64,000 nucleotides of DNA from Przewalskia tangutica (taxonomy: Eukaryota > Streptophyta > Magnoliopsida > Solanales > Solanaceae): NCBI GenBank assembly GCA_029844215.1, contig CM056733.1:39378642-39442641 (forward strand), written 5' to 3'. The position numbers were made by a program, and so were the translations under genes. This document shows, piece after piece, positions 22,525-33,560 of this stretch (within the stretch, counting starts at the first letter, position 1; every line of letters starts with the position of its first letter). The notes beneath the pieces were generated by a model. It did no database searches and was not told where the DNA came from. It was given only the letters and a program-made list of their open reading frames with translations.

Positions 22525-23734
22525 CTAAAACTGGGAACTTCCACCGCGACCTCTACCGTGGCCCGCAACTGCTCTAGTAGTCTGTGCTATCCTACCAGCG
22601 CTACCCCTGGTCGGACAGTCTCGTCATATGGCCCTGTTGGCGCAAGAATAACAAGCTCCTCGTACTACGACACTCCCGAAATGCGGTCTACTACATCGAC
22701 CACCGAGGTAGGGTGATCGATCCGCCAACACCCTACTCGCAGAACATCGAAACACGGGAGCCACGACCGCTCCCGAATATCCTGAGGTCCCAAGGCTGCG
22801 GAGGACCACTCTGCAATGGCGGAGGTACATAACTAGTCTTCTGAGGCGGTCCGCCTCGAAAGTCGCCAAAATATCCGTCGTCTTGGCGCCTTAACCTGTG
22901 GCGGTCCACTGCGTCGATCTGCGCTCGCCGCACCAAGTGCATGAGCACGAATGCGGGCAATGTCCATGCGGTGAAGAAACACACGAACAACTCTCGCTAG
23001 GTAATCATCGAGCCAGTAACATATCGGTGCACTCGATCCTCCATACTAGCTACTAATGCGGGAACATACCGCCAATGAGTCGAACTCACATTGTACTCCC
23101 GGCTATGCGCGCTTCGCCTCAACATCAAAAATATGTCGGCGAGCCCTCTCATTTGTGGAGGCAAGAAATGTGCCGGGAAGGCCACCAAACTCGTCCCAAA
23201 CGGTGGAAGTGCATGCTCTCCCGGAAAGCTCCCACGAAGTCAAACCAATCGGCTGCGGTATCACGCGACGTCTGCGAACAAATGTCACGCAGACTCGATC
23301 CGAAGCCTTGATCACCGCGTGATCCTCTGCAGAGCGGATGAACTCTGCGGATCATCCTCCGCCTCGACCGTAAAACTCAGGCGGGCTACAACTAAGAAAT
23401 CCGTAGCCTCAAACTGCGCCTCGGGTGCACTACAGTCTTCTTTGGGCTAGGCTAACTGCGTCCGGCCTATCCTCATATCGCCTGACCACGGCAATAATCG
23501 GGCCATCTCGCGTGACCCATCTCCGCTCGGTGTGGGGTGGAGGCTCAGTCTTGTAGTCTCGGCGACCATCGCTGCGGCTCTAAACTTCTGCGGTCTTTGG
23601 CGGCGTCGCAAAACTCGCCGTCTGAAGCACTACCTCAGGTACTGACCGGGCCTGCGCCCTCGCACTCCTCTGAATCCCACTAGCAGCTCCCTCGGCTGCC
23701 TTGCCCACGGGCCACTGGTTGCCTTCGCAGGCAT
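22525..23734 (-). pseudogene. gag: A2 gag pseudogene
   Basis: Minus-strand gag from the ATG complement at 23732-23734 (MPAKAT..., matching the MPPRKAT start of other copies) to the TAG complement at 22525-22527. Pieces of the gag core are readable in different frames: SREYNVSSTHWRYVPALVAS and MEDRVHRYVTGSM (about 23000-23110), FGDFRGGPPQ (about 22845-22875). The second Cys-His box near 22600-22660 is destroyed (CANRAI then a stop). Multiple frameshifts break it into unrelated-looking open frames on both strands. It gives no functional capsid protein. Decay here is heavier than in the LTRs, so the gag was probably already defective when A2 inserted; base-calling error may add to the count. Confidence 0.85.
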
Positions 23735-23920
23735 AACGGTAAAAACGAAACACGTCGGAGGGTCCAACTTACAACACGGCTAAGGCACGATCTCACAATG
23801 AGAATAATGGAAACCCATCCTACATGTCATATAGCCTCCGGTTTATAGATGAGGTGCACAACACACCGATAATCATGACTCTACTCGAAACGTTCTGGAG
23901 ACACTTTCAGAGGACTAAGC

Positions 23921-23933
23921 GCTCACGATACCA
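23921..23933 (-). other. A2 primer-binding site, altered
   Basis: On the minus strand it reads TGGTATCGTGAGC where A1, A3, A4 and A5 have TGGTATCAGAGC. Position and flanks are those of a normal primer-binding site. The change falls on a CAG trinucleotide. Confidence 0.75.
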
Positions 23934-24519
23934 CTTTGTCACGCCCAACCGGGCCGTTCATCGTGCCTTACCCCGGGCACCCTAGTGATACAACATCAGA
24001 GAAAACCAGCGGAAAAATAAAACACGAGTCATGAAACAAGAGATATAATAAATAAACAGGCCAACCAAAACAGTTGCCTTCAGTATATACATAAAAACCC
24101 GAACAGTTATCCTTTTTACAAACCCTGCCCACACAAAGATTACTCTGCACTTAATATTTACAACAACTATGACGACGGGGCTCGCCATACCCCGAATGTA
24201 CAAGAACCTACAACTCGTGGAACATACCAAAGATAAGCCTCAGAAGGAACGGAGCTTTCAACACGCTGAAATGAGATCCTAAGGCGGGGATCCACGGCCG
24301 ATGTACCTCTACTGCGGCATGAACGCAGCCGAAGGAGTCGATGGCCAAGTGCAGTATGTGGCGTGAAATCACGTAAATGAAATCATAATAGCTTAAAAGC
24401 GAGACATGTATGATAACCAAAATACGATGCAGTGACATAAGCGATCAGTCGTGGACTCACGCCTCAAGTCACCACTCAAATATAACTATGGGTCTCACGC
24501 CCAACATCCATCATGTTCG

Positions 24520-24800
24520 CATCGTGGCGCGTGCGGAATCTGCATCGGTGTAGACATGTCCATGATGCAACAATAATAACAAGGCGCGTGGCCCGTACCC
24601 CGGAATCGCGACGGTGTAGACATGCCCATGTAACCTCAATAACAATATCTGGGTGGTCAACCTGCGCGTGGCCACGTGCCTCGGAATCTTTGCGACGGTG
24701 TAGACCGCCCATGTTGCGGTAATAACCATATATCGGGTAATCAACTACGTGCGTGCCGCGTGCCGAATCTTTGCATCGGTGTAGACATGTCCGTATGACA
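24520..24800 (-). repeat. LTR minisatellite in A2 5' LTR
   Basis: Matches the array at 18950-19260 in unit and order, with several short deletions per unit. Confidence 0.82.
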
Positions 24801-24949
24801 TCAACAACAAGACAATAATCAAAATGGAAACATACGTGGAATTCTACATCACCGCCAAAGACGTCCAAGTAAGTTCTCGACAAGTCAACCTACCTATCGA
24901 GACGCGGTATACGTAAATACCACACTTGCACAACAAAGGCTATCATCAC

Positions 24950-25068
24950 AAGCATAGGCAAGTTTCACAACAACAAGCATAGGCAAGTTTCACAACAACA
25001 AGCATAGGCAAGTTTCAAAACAACGAGCATAGGCAAGTTTATACACAACAAGCATAAGCAAGTTTCAC
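24950..25068 (-). repeat. 25-bp tandem repeat, about five units
   Basis: Same CAAGCATAGGCAAGTTTCAC unit as 19390-19492 but with one extra unit and local changes. Confidence 0.9.
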
Positions 25069-25358
25069 AACCACTCAAAGTACTTTCATTTTATGCCAAA
25101 GTCGGGTTTTAACCCCAAAGTACTACATCGTTAAGTTCTTTTAAAGAGATCCATTACTTTTATAAAAGTCACCCGATACGTAGTATTAGAATGACCAACC
25201 CACATTCCCTTTTCAAAATCAAGTAACAACATTCTTTCCTAAGTTCGGTTTTTAGTTTCATTACTCGAGTTCTCATTTTCAAATGGTTTCATAGTTCCCA
25301 AACTTAATCACTTGATTCCTTTTTAGAACAATTGAGTAATATATGTCTCACGTGAGTA

Positions 25359-25420
25359 TACTGTCAGCCGGTCCGGGTTGACGAACCGGACCGGTTGACC
25401 GGTGGGTTAACCGGACCGGC
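25359..25420 (+). repeat. hAT left terminal and subterminal repeats
   Basis: Starts TACTGTCAGCCGGTCC and continues with repeated ACCGG words. Aligns in inverse orientation to the right end over GTCAGYCGG, so the terminal inverted repeat is short and imperfect. Confidence 0.65.
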
Positions 25421-26045
25421 CGGGCCGTGGACATCTGGGTTGGGGTCGGATTGTCCCCAACCCAACCCGCACGGGTCATTTCAAAACAGTCTGGCCGGGC
25501 CGGTAAGGCGTATTGGAAAACGGTTCCATTCTGGGTTACGGGCCGGGCCGGACGATTACAAAACAAAATTAAAAAAATTGCCCAATGGTCATTTCGGCCA
25601 TTGGGCTTGAAGAAATTTGGGCGGGGCGGCAGCGGTCATTTCGGCCAGTTGGTCATTTTTTTTTAATTTTTTTTTGTTTTTAATTATTTATTTTAATTCC
25701 ATTTTTACCCTTTAAAAAATCTATAAATTCTCTCCATTGTCTTCATGTTTATCACACAACATGTCTCACAATTCTCTTATTCTCATACTCTCTTAATTAT
25801 CTTTATTATCAATTTTCAAGTTATTAATATTATTAGTTTTCAAATTCAAAGTAGCAAGGCCTTGAGACTTGAGCTTGAGTTTCTATTGAATCGAATCCCA
25901 AGTTTGGTACACTCGTTTCATTCTCTAATTATTTTATTAAATTGTCATATTTATTTGTTGATTATTTAAATATTTTATAATGTCTTTACTAAGGGGAATT
26001 GCGTCGGAATTGTAGTAAATCTAGTTCAAGGGTAAAAATCAGAGT

Positions 26046-26403
26046 TCTTCATCATCTAATCAAAATATAGATTATGATCAAATGCAAGAAGATTTTGGAA
26101 TAGAAGATAATGAATGTGATAACGTTCAATTAGATGATATTGATGAACTTGAAGAACAAGAACCTCCTACACCTACTAGTGTTCCTACATCGATGTTGGT
26201 ACTGCTAGTGGTAGTCGTAGACCTCCTTTACCAGAACCAGTAGCAAGAAGAAAAAGGAGTAAAGTGTGGCTCTTTTATGATAAAGTTGTGGGTACTGATA
26301 GAGTTAAATGTAATATTTGTGGGAGAACTTATAAACATAAGACAGGGGGTGGTGACGGGGGACGGGCACTATAGCTAGACATATAAAATTCGATCATGCG
26401 GCA
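26046..26403 (+). pseudogene. hAT transposase N-terminus with BED zinc finger
   Basis: An acidic N-terminal segment (DIDELEEQEPPTPTS, about 26140-26190) is followed, after a frameshift near 26193, by the basic stretch PVARRKRSKVW and the BED finger: KCNICGRTYKHK (Cys pair at 26309-26320), then after a second frameshift near 26350 ARHIKFDH with the paired His residues. BED fingers bind the transposon ends. The start codon is uncertain: the ATG at 25982 is not in frame with this segment. Both frameshifts disable it unless they are sequence errors. Confidence 0.85.
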
Positions 26404-27557
26404 CTGATGGAATCTTGTCCTAATTTAGAACCCGGTCAACAACAACTTAATCCATTAACTGGGGGGTTGGCTAAGTACGATCCAAAAAAAGATCGCATTG
26501 AATTAGCAAAAATGATTGTCGGAGGTTGTTTGCCTTTTTCTTTTGCTTCTTCTTCATATTTAATTACATATATTCAAAGAGTATATAATCCTTTTTTTAA
26601 AGGTGTTCCTCGTAGTACTACTAGAGCCGATATTTTTAGACTTCATAATGATTATGTTATTTTCTTGCAATATTTGTTTGCTAACCTTCCATGTCATGTT
26701 AGTTTTACTTCAGACATTGGACATGCATTGAACGGTTATGATTATTTAACAATTACTTGTCATTGGATTGATGAAAATTTTAGAATGGAAAAACGTATTA
26801 TTGTTTTTGCGTATGACGAGGATCAAAGTCATACTGGAAAATATATAAGCGAAACTATTTGTTTTTATGCCCAAAATATAATCTTTATAATAAAATATTT
26901 TGTGTATCATTCGATAATGCATATAATAATACTTCTTTGTAGATTTTTAAGCGGAAGTACAACCACCACTTCCTGATATATTTCATGTTCGTTGTGCTTG
27001 TCATATTTATAATTTAATTGTTAAAAGTGGTCTTGATTTATTTTCACCTGAAATAAAACTTGTCAAAAGAGCTGTTGGAGTTATTCAGGGTAATAATAGG
27101 AAAAATAGAATTATAGAATTTAAAGAAAAATGTAAACAATTTAATTTGAGACCTAAATTCATGTCAGAAGAGATTATTACACGGTGGAATTATACTTATT
27201 TATTTTTAAAAGAATGTTATAAGTATAAAGACCCATAACACATGTTGCAAATGCGCATTGTAACGTGATGTATATGTTAGCAAGCGAACATTGGAAATCA
27301 ATTGGTGAACTTTTAAAATTTTTACGTAAATTTTACACTGAAACTGTTGAATTTTAAGGATCTTATTACCCAACTTTTTGTAATGATTTAGATCATATAG
27401 CTGAAATTTCATTTTTACTTTATTGGTTAAAATCAAATGTGAAATATAAAGATGCGATTCTGATTATGTTTGAAAAGTTTAAAAATATTTTTTCCTATTC
27501 TGATGTTTATTGTATTAGTGCGATCTTAAATCCTTCTATTAAAAAGTAGATTGTCAT
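26404..27557 (+). pseudogene. hAT transposase catalytic region, broken
   Basis: The open part (26407-26976, 189 codons) contains LTGGLAKYDPKKDRIELAKM, LPFSFASSSYLITYIQRVYN and TCHWIDENFRMEKRIIVFAY, characteristic of plant BED-hAT transposases (core leading into the RNase H-like fold). Further motifs are out of frame downstream: FDNAYNNTS (about 26920), IFHVRCACHIYNLIVKSGL (about 26975-27030), RWNYTYLFLKECYKY (about 27185) and AILNPSIKK (about 27530). The FDNA Asp is a known catalytic position of the family. A frameshift near 26860 and stops near 27355 and 27550 separate the pieces. The catalytic fold is therefore not made as one protein. Confidence 0.88.
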
Positions 27558-27584
27558 AATTTAATATTTAGTTTATATAATTAT

Positions 27585-28256
27585 ATGGAAATAGGTCAAT
27601 CAGAAACTCCATCTTCATTTGATTGCATAAGTAAACTTGATACTAATTTAACTACATTATATGAATATTATGCTACATTACATGATAACACCAACTCTGC
27701 TACTAATATTCCTTCTAGTTACGGTTACGTGTCTACACTGCGAGTTGATGATGATGGCGATGAAGAAGAATCTTTAGACATATGGAGCACTTTTACAACA
27801 CAACCAACCACAAGCCGATCTTGCGATGAGATGCGCTTTTATTTGCAAAAGCGTGAGTCGAAGAAAAATTTTGACCCTTTACAATGGTGGCGGGATAACA
27901 AAGGCAATTCCGGTACTTGCAGCGATGGCGGGATGTTCTTAATGTCGATCTCAACAGTGGCTTCTGAAAGTGCATTTAGCCAAGCACGAGATCAAATAGG
28001 AGACACACGTCACTCATTGGGTGGAAGCACATTAGAAGTGTTAGTCTGCTTAAGGGATTGGATCAGATCAGAGAGAAGAAATCAAGGATGTGGAGACGTT
28101 GATTATCCCGAAGATGAAGAAATAGGCAATATTTTGGAAGGCGGGAGCGGAGGCGGGACTGGAATTAATACTCCAGATTTAGAGGCTATGGAGCATAACC
28201 AATTCAATCAACCTATAGATTACGAAGAACTTGCAAAAAGGATGCATAATATGTAA
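27585..28256 (+). pseudogene. hAT transposase C-terminal dimerisation region
   Basis: A 223-codon open frame that is the C-terminal part of the same transposase. The dimerisation signature is spread over 27820-28080: LQKRESKKNFDPLQWWRDNK, then STVASESAFSQARDQIGD and LEVLVCLRDWIRSERR. Between them the usual PVLAAMARDVL segment is read out of frame (27900-27945), so two compensating frameshifts lie inside. An acidic linker (DDDGDEEESLD, about 27750) and a Gly-rich tail (GGSGGGTG, about 28140) flank it. It has no BED finger or catalytic core of its own and should not be read as an independent gene. Confidence 0.88.
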
Positions 28257-28453
28257 ATAAAATTATTATTACTTCATTATGTACTCTTATTAACGTTATG
28301 AAAGTTCAAAAGTTTACATCTTATCATTAATTTTAATTTTACTATCTATTTAGTTGTTAATCTGTTATTACTTATAAGTTATAATGTTATATACTTATAT
28401 GATATATCTACTAATCTAATAAATTATTAAAAGTATAATTACAAATTTACAAT

Positions 28454-28519
28454 ATAAAGTTATAAACTATAAAGTATAAAGTTATAAACTATAAAGTATA
28501 AAGTTATAAACTATAAAAT
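28454..28519 (+). repeat. 22-bp AT-rich tandem repeat, three units
   Basis: The unit ATAAAGTTATAAACTATAAA plus GT is repeated three times in the hAT 3' untranslated region. Confidence 0.92.
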
Positions 28520-28639
28520 CAAAAGTTAACTTTAAAGTTTCAATTTTAATATATACAACTAAATTATATATTATATTATTATATTACATATTTAAATTGA
28601 ATTTAGTTTATATTATAGAAAATAAATACTAGAATTAAA

Positions 28640-28817
28640 AAAAAAAAAAAACTAGAAACCGGACCGCTTGGACGGTTTCGACTTTAACCGCACGGGCCAA
28701 CATGGAATCGGTAACGACCGGACCGGTTGGCCGTGAGTCCGATGAACCGGACCAGAATCGTCCGAACGGCAACCGGTAATGGCTCACCGGTCGGCCGACT
28801 GACGTTAGACACCTATA
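28640..28817 (+). repeat. hAT right subterminal and terminal repeats
   Basis: After an A-run (28638-28651) come ACCGG-rich words mirroring the left end, finishing CCGACTGACGTTAGACACC then TATA at 28817. These are likely transposase-binding repeats by analogy with other hAT elements. Confidence 0.65.
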
Positions 28818-30822
28818 CGTGAGTAGGTTATTCTTGTTTACAACATTCTTATTACAAGACCATGATCTAGAAAATGTATATCATTTTGTCTCATCTTAGT
28901 TTCTATGCGGATGGAGGTTTCTACCGGTTTTAATACAATTCATCATTATTCAATACATTTTCCTTTATTAACGCTGCAGTGCACGATACATTCGATTTCG
29001 AAATCAAGAAACATTATCCCTTTAAATAAAACCAAGTACTCATTACTCACGAATGAGGTTTCACACAAACATTCACATTAAAACAAATAAGTTAAGTCTC
29101 TTATCTTATAAGATCAAGTCTCTTAACTTCTAACATCGATAAACCATTTTCTTTACCTCTCTTAAGACATTATACCTAACTCCCATAAAGCTAGTATAAC
29201 TCTTTTTAAAACCTTTTAAAACCAAGTGTTACTCTCCTTCCAAAACGATTTATAAATCTTTTGAAATACATCAAGTTCTTTATTATGACTAGCCGATTAT
29301 AATTCACATCGATTACCTTTTAAAACCACAAAGTATTTTCTTACCTACATAAAGTCGTTATAACCAACTTCCCATAAAGCCGTTATAACACTTTATGTTT
29401 TAAGAACAATCAAACACGATTAACACGTATGCGTCTACCGTACTACATAGTTCACACATATCATGCTAGAAGAGATAGGAAGAGGTTCACATACATCGCG
29501 ACGATTGTCGACTAATAGCAAAACGCTCAAGTACCCCAAACCGCGGCTACTCCTAAGCCAGTGGATCACTCCACACGTAGTACTTCAACCTATAAGGCCA
29601 CAAGCGCGCTTATTAACATCTAGATCTCAACGTTCCATAATCTACGTAAAATTCGTAAGACTCCCCCGCATGGCGTAAATCTCCTCCTCTATCGAGGCGG
29701 CTACCAAGCCAACCGGGGGTTTTACGTCTAACCTGGACGTGTACAATTCTACTACACGGTAATGCTATACAAGTCTCATGTACACCCTATGTAATTACAG
29801 TTCGATTCTTTATTCTTCAGCTTAAGTCAAAAGACATTGCCACAATACTAAGTTGATTCTATATATAGTATACAACAACTATATATTCAACACTTATGTA
29901 ATTTCCAATTACAATAGGGGACAAGATATTTACCTCGATAAGCCCAAAATTATCCGAGTTTAATGTCGCTCCGAGCAAGGTTTAGCTCCTCCGAGTGCTC
30001 CATCCGCTCCAAACAACCCTTAGAAGTTCTAACCAACTTCTCTTAAGTACTTCAAACACCAATGAAGATTTCCTTAGGGTTTCGTTTAGTGGCTAAAGGA
30101 AAGTATAATCGTATTTTAGGCTTTTATAAGTGTAACCCTGGGAATACTACAAGGTATTTGGGCCAAGGTATTTGGACATTACAACAATACTTTGGAGAGT
30201 ATTTCTATACCACAAAGGGGGTATTTATACGAGACAACTAGGCTAGGGGGGGGGGTGTACCCCACGGCTAGCACTACTAGGAGGGGGGGGATACTTTCGG
30301 CCAAGGGGCCTTCTCAAAGGGGAGGTGTGGCGGACGAATACAACAAGGAGAGGAGGAGATTTCAAGACTTAGGCACATTTTTGGATGAAGAACTCTTCAA
30401 GCTTAGGGGGGTATTTATAGGTCAAGGAATGGCCAACCAATGGCCAAGATCCATCCAAGTGTATAGCAAGTGTAGGGCTAGGATTCACCTAAGTACACCT
30501 TATCCATCTACCACCAAAATATCCTACCTAATCCTTGACAAAAGCCAAGGCCAAATCGTCCACCATTGCCGCCCAACCTCATCCAATGTGAGGGTGACAC
30601 ATGTCACCCTCCCGTTGGTCCAAAATGTTTCGTCTCTCGGAAAAATCCGCAAAAATAATAAATGACATAGCCGGAATTTTCCCAACAAAAGCTGTGGAAA
30701 CGTTTCGTCTAAAAACGACTCTAATCGGGTGTTGTGTACAAATTTCGAAACTTGCCTAACTTAAGGCTCAAATTTTCTACGTACGTCCTCACGTACATAC
30801 TCTGAAAATACGGGGTATAACA
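28818..30822 (-). mobile_element. A2 5' LTR, U3-containing part
   Basis: Resumes after the hAT duplication and runs to the LTR start at 30822 (TGTTATACCCCG on the minus strand). Carries the core block, TATA box at 30411-30419 and the U3 dyad near 30590-30610. The open frame at 30192-30665 on the plus strand is antisense LTR sequence, not a gene. Confidence 0.9.
30411..30419 (-). promoter_or_regulatory. LTR TATA box
   Basis: TATAAATAC on the minus strand in the A2 5' LTR, the position expected to drive A2 transcription. Confidence 0.72.
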
Positions 30823-32342
30823 AAAAAGTATAGAGTACTTGATTTTAAAATCCTTATAAAGATTTTCGGAAGGTGTAGTAATTTGGTTTGAAAGGAAAAC
30901 GTGTTTTTAATACTACGAGTATTAGTATCGTGTGGCTTTTACGTAAAAAGAGGTCTTTTTGAAAAAATGAAAGTATGTAGTATTTTGGGGTTGAAACCCG
31001 GATTGATGACATAAAATGAAAGTACATTGAACTTGCCTATGCTTGTTGTGATAGCCTTTGTTGTGCAAGTGTTTTGATTACGTACTCTGGTGTCTCTCGG
31101 GGAGGCCATATCGATTGATTGCTTGGACATACCGACACGTTGGATGGTCCGCAGTATGAGTCCACTTTGAGTATTATCGGTTATTTCTTTTGGACATACT
31201 GACACGTTGGATGGTCCACGAGTATGCGTCCACTTTGAGTATTATCTTGTTATTTCCTTTGGACATACTGACACGATGGATGGTCCACGGGTATGCATCC
31301 AGTAGGATGGTTTCATGGCCATGCTTATACCGAGGTAAGATGTCGGGGCATGCGGTCATTGTGAGGGTTTTGTTATTAGTCCACGGACCGCTAATCCATG
31401 AAGCTTGCGCGGTGACGGCGATCACGGGCTTGATTTGTACATGGTTCAGGCACACTTTAGATACTTGTCTGGTCATTTCGTGTATCGGCGGGCTTTGGTA
31501 GATAGCTTAAGATACTTGCCTCGGCCATATCTCGTGAGGCGGTGAGGCTCGCACGTTAGCTTAAGATACTTGCCTCGGCCGATTCGTGGCTAGTTTTGGA
31601 TCCGTAGTTGGCTTCCTTGGCACTGAAGTTTTATGACTAGCTTTTGACCGTAGTTGGCTATTCTACTTGGCCCGTCGGTTTAATGACGCAGGCGGATCTA
31701 GTGTTGAGTTCACATATGGGTGTTGTTTTACATCGTATCGCCGATGAGAATGAGTTCCACGGCATGATTGATATTGTGGGCGTGAGACCCATAGTTATGT
31801 GAGTGATGATTTTGAGGACATGCGTCCCTTACTTGACATAATTGTTTACTTATTGCGAAATGGTTTTATAAAATGATGAAATGAGATTTCATTACTGATT
31901 TTCGATTTCATACTTGGTACCTATTATCGACCTCGCCGGGCTACGTTCATGCCGCAGATAGAGGTACACTAGTTGTTGATCCTCGCTCATAGGATCGCAG
32001 TTCAGTGTTTGGGAAGCTCCGTTTTTCCGGTGGCTTATCTTTTGGTATAGTCCCCTGTCATTGTAGGTACTTGTACATTGATGGTACGGGCGCGTACATT
32101 AGTCATAGTTGCTGTTACATTCTTAGAGGTCTGTAGTACTGGTGTGGGCAGTGTTTGTAAATGATTGTAACTGTTCGGTTATATGTATATACATAAAGGT
32201 GACCGTTTTGGTTAGCCTGTTTTCTTATGTTGTATCTTGTTTCCTGTTTAAGTTTTTATTTCCACTGATTTTTCTCTGATGTTGTATCACTAGGGTTCCC
32301 GGGGCAAGGCACCAATCGCGGGCCCGAGGTCGGGTCGTGACA
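30823..32342 (+). mobile_element. A1 3' LTR, second part
   Basis: Begins with the AAAAA duplication, continues GTATAGAGTACTTG exactly where 18348 left off (compare 12781 in the 5' LTR) and ends GTCGTGACA at 32342. Its hairpin block (31910-32110) has several compound changes relative to the 5' LTR. Confidence 0.92.
31120..31305 (+). repeat. LTR minisatellite in A1 3' LTR
   Basis: Three units matching 13085-13270. Confidence 0.87.
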
Positions 32343-32490
32343 ATAAATGAGGGGTAAACCCCCAAGACGTTATACCACCTTCTCCAGGGTAAGAGTATAA
32401 ATGAGGGGTAAACCCCCAAGACGTTATACCACCTGCTTCAGGGTAAGAGTATAAATGAGGGGTAAACCCCCTAGACGTTATACCACCTGT
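32343..32490 (+). repeat. 54-bp tandem repeat, about three units
   Basis: Units contain GAGGGGTAAACCCCC and GACGTTATACCACC. GGGGTAAACCCC is itself an inverted repeat. The array began before the A1 insertion: the preceding unit ends at GGTAAGAGTATAAA (11115). Confidence 0.9.
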
Positions 32491-32509
32491 TCCGTGGATT
32501 TGCTACCCA

Positions 32510-32640
32510 TGATGCGAGGAATACCTCATGCGAGTCCTTATGGGCTTATGCGGGTGAAATAGTCCCATGCGGTAGTCTGACTATGCGAGGAATACCTCAT
32601 GCGGGTCCACAGGACCTATGCGGGTGAAATAGTCCCAGGA
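32510..32640 (+). repeat. Tandem repeat, two units of about 70 bp
   Basis: Units include GGAATACCTCATGCG and ATGCGGGTGAAATAGTCCCA. Related words recur at 35020-35145, 39150-39345 and 46233-46365. Confidence 0.8.
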
Positions 32641-32705
32641 GTAGGATTGCTTATTGATACTACGGGCGAGGGACCCTGTTTTGATCATGAGCCTCCTATT
32701 TTTAT

Positions 32706-32884
32706 GCAGTATACCTTTATGGGCAGACTATATGACATTATCGCGTCCCAGGAATGGGTCGGGCAGTATACCTTTATGGGCAGACTATGTGACATTATCA
32801 TGTCCCAGATCGGGCCGGGCAGTATACCTCTATGGGCAGACTTATGTGACTTTATCGCGTCCCAGATTGGGCCGGGCAGTATAG
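32706..32884 (+). repeat. 57-bp tandem repeat, three units
   Basis: Units start GCAGTATACCTTTATGGGCA and contain CGCGTCCCAG. They create open frames in two frames. Confidence 0.9.
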
Positions 32885-33560
32885 GCGTCCCTCCATAAAG
32901 GGCCGGATTATGTTATGCAAGATAAGTAAGTTATAGGGTAATAAACATGACGGTTTTTCCTAAGCATGTACGTAAGAATGTGACTATAACTTTTATGTAA
33001 AAATGGGAAAAGATAATAAGGTACGATTAAGTTCAAGAGATGGTAATGACACAGTAGGATGGTATTTACCCTTTTTATACTTGCCCCTGTCATTCTTTTG
33101 TACAGTTATGATTTGTTACTGTACCTTATTTTCCGTTCCATATTCGGTACATGTTGTACTGACCCCCTTCGGGGGGCTGCGTTTATGTCCGCAGGTTTAG
33201 GTACACAGTTGTGGATCCGCGAGCTTAGGATCCTGGTTCAACATTTTGAGATAGCTCCAATGTTCTGGAGCTTTTCGTCATGGTTATGTATATTCAGGGG
33301 TACGGCGGGGCCTTGTCCCGTCATAGTATTTGTTCAAATTTTAGAGGTATGTATTCATCTGTGGGCTGGACTGGCTAGAGTTGTTTTTACATTGTTAAAC
33401 AGTGTAGACCCTTTCGGGTAATTTTTATGTTATGGCCGCCTTATCGGCTTGGCCTTAGTTTAAAAAAAAGTGTTATTTATCTTCCGCAGTTTGTTATGTT
33501 GTATGATTAGAAGGGTGCCCAGGTAGGGCACCAGTCGCGGCCCGGGGTCGGGTCGTGACA

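Larger units (their letters stand above)
23937..25358 (-). mobile_element. A2 5' LTR, part nearest the primer-binding site
   Basis: The terminal 1.4 kb of the A2 5' LTR, ending at 23937 with the complement of TGTCACGCCC. Interrupted at 25358 by the hAT transposon. Contains the hairpin-rich block (24170-24340), which differs from the 3' LTR copy mainly at CAG/CTG sites. Confidence 0.9.
25359..28817 (+). mobile_element. hAT DNA transposon with broken transposase
   Basis: A 3.46-kb insertion in the A2 5' LTR bordered by the 8-bp duplication CGTGAGTA (25351-25358 and 28818-28825), the length typical of hAT elements. The uninterrupted target is seen at 19780 and 50255. Ends are GC-rich with many CCGG and ACCGG words on both sides, while the interior is AT-rich. 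It encodes a BED-finger transposase in three broken pieces. It is the youngest structural event in this nest. Confidence 0.93.
18349..30822 (-). mobile_element. A2: defective Gypsy element on the minus strand, inside A1 3' LTR
   Basis: LTRs of about 3426 bp (18349-21774) and 3419 bp (23937-30822 after removing the hAT insertion) flank a 2.16-kb interior. AAAAA borders both ends (18344-18348 and 30823-30827). Read on the minus strand, the order is 5' LTR, primer-binding site, gag, spacer, palindrome and polypurine tract, 3' LTR. No pol domain is visible. Outside clusters of odd CAG/CTG differences the two LTRs look nearly identical, so A2 inserted recently. Confidence 0.92.
11116..32342 (+). 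mobile_element. A1: defective Gypsy element with both LTRs, interrupted by A2
   Basis: The boundaries are firm. LTRs start TGTTATACC and end GTCGTGACA, with ATAAA on both sides (11111-11115 and 32343-32347). There is an initiator-Met primer-binding site after the 5' LTR and a polypurine tract before the 3' LTR. LTRs are about 3.20 and 3.18 kb and the interior is only 2.36 kb. The interior holds a broken gag and a non-coding spacer; protease, reverse transcriptase, RNase H and integrase are absent. By eye the first 125 bases of the two LTRs differ at about four positions, so insertion was recent even though the element cannot move itself. Confidence 0.92.
32343..33560 (+). mobile_element. Solo family-B LTR, second part
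   Basis: Begins with the ATAAA duplication, carries three tandem arrays and the hairpin block (33160-33340) and ends GGGTCGTGACA at 33560. CTAAG follows. Confidence 0.87.

Noticed and set aside
27585..28256. Independent host gene encoding a 223-residue protein
   Set aside because: It is the hAT dimerisation region of the same transposon, inside its terminal repeats and target duplication.
30192..30665. 157-codon plus-strand open frame
   Set aside because: Antisense to the A2 5' LTR U3 region and promoter; a related frame exists at 21282-21620 only because it is the other LTR of the same element.
33059..33421. 120-codon open frame with hydrophobic start
   Set aside because: Lies in the hairpin block of the solo LTR; no sister LTR keeps the frame.
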